From positions 1-5,973 of the forward strand of contig SKXI01000487.1 of the NCBI GenBank assembly GCA_007128515.1: a DNA stretch of 5,973 bases, written 5' to 3'. Positions 4,922 to 5,973 of this stretch are shown here, one piece after another. The position numbers and the translations under genes were made by a program. The notes beneath the pieces are model-generated. The model was not told where the DNA came from. It saw only the letters and a program-made list of their open reading frames with translations, and did not search any database. Position 1 is the stretch's first letter. Every line of letters begins with the position of its first letter. Source of the stretch: Halococcaceae archaeon (GTDB lineage: Archaea; Halobacteriota; Halobacteria; Halobacteriales; Halalkalicoccaceae).

Positions 4922-5913
4922 CAGGCCACCTCCGAGAGCAGCGTCTCGACGGCCCGGGCGACCCGGGCGGCGTCCTCCGGACTCTCGATGTCCGTGTCGG
5001 TCCTCGCGACCGGTCGCTCCGGTTCGGTGTCGTCCGCTTCGTCGAGGACGAACCCGTCGGCGAACGGGTAGGCGTCGGCCACCCCTCTCGTACTCGGCTC
5101 GTGACCCGTCGCCTCCATCAGATCGGCCGCCGGCCCGGAGAACACCCGGTCGCCGACGAACGGCGAGACGGCGATTACGGGGGTGTCCGAGAGTGCCCGC
5201 TCGACCCCGGGGAGCGCGAGCATCGGCCCGATGCTCGTCACCGGGTTCGACGGGCCGATCACCACCGGATCGGCGAGGGCGGAGCGGACCTCCGGGGTCG
5301 GTTCCGCCCGCTCCGCGCCGCGGAACTCCACCTCCTCGACCGGTGGCTCCCCCCGGTGTGCGACCCACCACTCCTGGAAGTGCATTTTCCCGCTCTCGGT
5401 GTGGATCAGCGTCGCGACCGGGTCGTCGCTCATCGGCACCAGGGTGAGGGTGATGCCGAACGCCCGAGCGAGGACGTCCGTCGCCTCCGTGAGCGAGCGG
5501 CCCTCGTCGAGCAGGCTCGTCCGGGTGAGGTGGACCGCACGGTCCCGGTCGCCGATCGTCATGAACTCCGCGATGCCCGAAAAGCGCCGCCACGCAGCCA
5601 GTTCTCTCCCGTCGGTCTGCCGGTCGTCGGGCAGGTACCGTGGTCCAGTTCCGAGGTCCGCCGCCTCCGCGAGTTCGTGGAGCCGGTCGTGCGTCTCGTG
5701 ACTGTCACCGTCTATGCCCCACCAGGTCCCGGTGTCGAGGACGCCCCCACGCTCGAAGAGCACCGTGTCGATGTCCGGCGAGACGAACAGCCCACCGAGT
5801 TCGACGTCGTCGCCGGTGTTGCCGATCACGGTGAGTTCTCCAGGATCGAAGACAGCGTCGGCTCCCGAGAGGAGTTTCGGCGTCCCCGTCCCGCCCGAGA
5901 GGAACGTCGTCAT
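4921..5913 (-). CDS. cofD: 2-phospho-L-lactate transferase (F420 biosynthesis)
   Basis: Transfers the 2-phospholactyl (or phosphoenolpyruvyl) group from its guanosine-diphospho carrier to the deazaflavin Fo, giving F420-0 (or dehydro-F420-0) and GMP, the step before glutamate addition by CofE. The 330 residues carry the CofD landmarks: [17 protein letters not shown] (1-17) for nucleotide binding, [20 protein letters not shown] (30-49), EFMTIGDRD (116-124), [14 protein letters not shown] (159-172), MHFQEWWV (177-184) and [16 protein letters not shown] (217-232). Length is normal and nothing is missing. ATG 5913 is preferred to ATG 5940, because a TATA-like box lies 27 bases upstream of 5913 and overlaps the 5940 codon. 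It is the first gene of the operon and ends overlapping the Dus-like gene by one base. Haloarchaea are known to make F420. Confidence 0.96.
   Translation of the reverse strand: MTTFLSGGTGTPKLLSGADAVFDPGELTVIGNTGDDVELGGLFVSPDIDTVLFERGGVLDTGTWWGIDGDSHETHDRLHELAEAADLGTGPRYLPDDRQTDGRELAAWRRFSGIAEFMTIGDRDRAVHLTRTSLLDEGRSLTEATDVLARAFGITLTLVPMSDDPVATLIHTESGKMHFQEWWVAHRGEPPVEEVEFRGAERAEPTPEVRSALADPVVIGPSNPVTSIGPMLALPGVERALSDTPVIAVSPFVGDRVFSGPAADLMEATGHEPSTRGVADAYPFADGFVLDEADDTEPERPVARTDTDIESPEDAARVARAVETLLSEVA
4929..4933 (-). promoter_or_regulatory. Shine-Dalgarno of the Dus-like gene
   Basis: Minus strand GGAGG (in GGAGGTGG) is 7 bases before ATG 4921, inside the last codons of cofD. With the TGATG stop/start overlap it points to re-initiation coupled to cofD translation. 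Confidence 0.7.
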
Positions 5914-5936
5914 TGTCCCGGTTCGGACCCCGCGGG

Positions 5937-5943
5937 CCATAAG
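5937..5943 (-). promoter_or_regulatory. TATA box of the cofD operon
   Basis: Minus strand CTTATGG, the only AT-rich run in the 60 bases upstream of cofD, is centred 27 bases before ATG 5913. It fits a leaderless operon mRNA beginning at cofD. The match to consensus is moderate. Confidence 0.5.
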
Positions 5944-5973
5944 CCCACCCGTCCCTCGGGGGTCGGTGGAGAG

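Noticed and set aside
3716..5447. Long plus-strand open frames (451 and 456 codons) opposite the cofactor operon
   Set aside because: They are Arg/Pro/Ser-rich, show no domain pattern, and lie opposite cofD, the Dus-like and the CitG-like genes. Long antisense frames are expected in GC-rich haloarchaeal DNA.
4922..5593. Upstream extension of the Dus-like frame, giving a 472-residue fusion
   Set aside because: The extra part is an out-of-frame reading of cofD; ATG 4921 has a Shine-Dalgarno sequence and a TGATG overlap.

Overview
The window looks like a piece of a haloarchaeal chromosome. It is GC-rich, and its proteins are rich in Asp and Glu. It carries an archaeal/eukaryotic-type ribosomal protein (S17e), an archaeal-type aspartate-semialdehyde dehydrogenase and a coenzyme F420 biosynthesis gene. 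Several genes have a TATA-like box about 25-28 bases before the start codon, as expected for the leaderless transcripts common in Halobacteria. No rRNA, tRNA, CRISPR array or intact insertion sequence was seen.

Left part (1-1300, plus strand): a small accessory region of toxin-antitoxin type. It opens with the C-terminal part of a PIN-domain (VapC-like) nuclease whose start lies outside the window. Next is a very short four-cysteine zinc-ribbon gene that appears broken by a one-base frameshift. It is followed by an imperfect inverted repeat of about 97 bases, flanked by a near-identical 6-base direct repeat. Last comes a HicB-like antitoxin overlapping a second PIN-family (COG1569-type) toxin, with its own TATA box.

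Right part (1325-5973, minus strand), in order of transcription: cofD (F420 assembly), a divergent Dus-like FMN-barrel protein, a CitG-like (triphosphoribosyl-dephospho-CoA synthase family) protein, a DUF447 protein, ribosomal protein S17e and asd. The first four overlap by 1-4 bases (TGATG, GTGA, GTGA), and the second and third have ideal Shine-Dalgarno sequences 7 bases before their starts. They therefore look like one translationally coupled operon. S17e and asd follow on the same strand, each with its own candidate promoter. asd converges on the PIN toxin gene across a 24-base gap that holds a T5 terminator for asd.

The most interesting part is the cofD, Dus-like, CitG-like, DUF447 group. 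One member has a firm role (F420-0 synthesis). The other three belong to families with an unproven role in this setting, and no citrate-lyase gene is present to explain the CitG homologue. The arrangement suggests a cofactor-related pathway not yet described in haloarchaea. This is inferred from context only. The other item worth attention is the inverted-repeat element between the two toxin loci.
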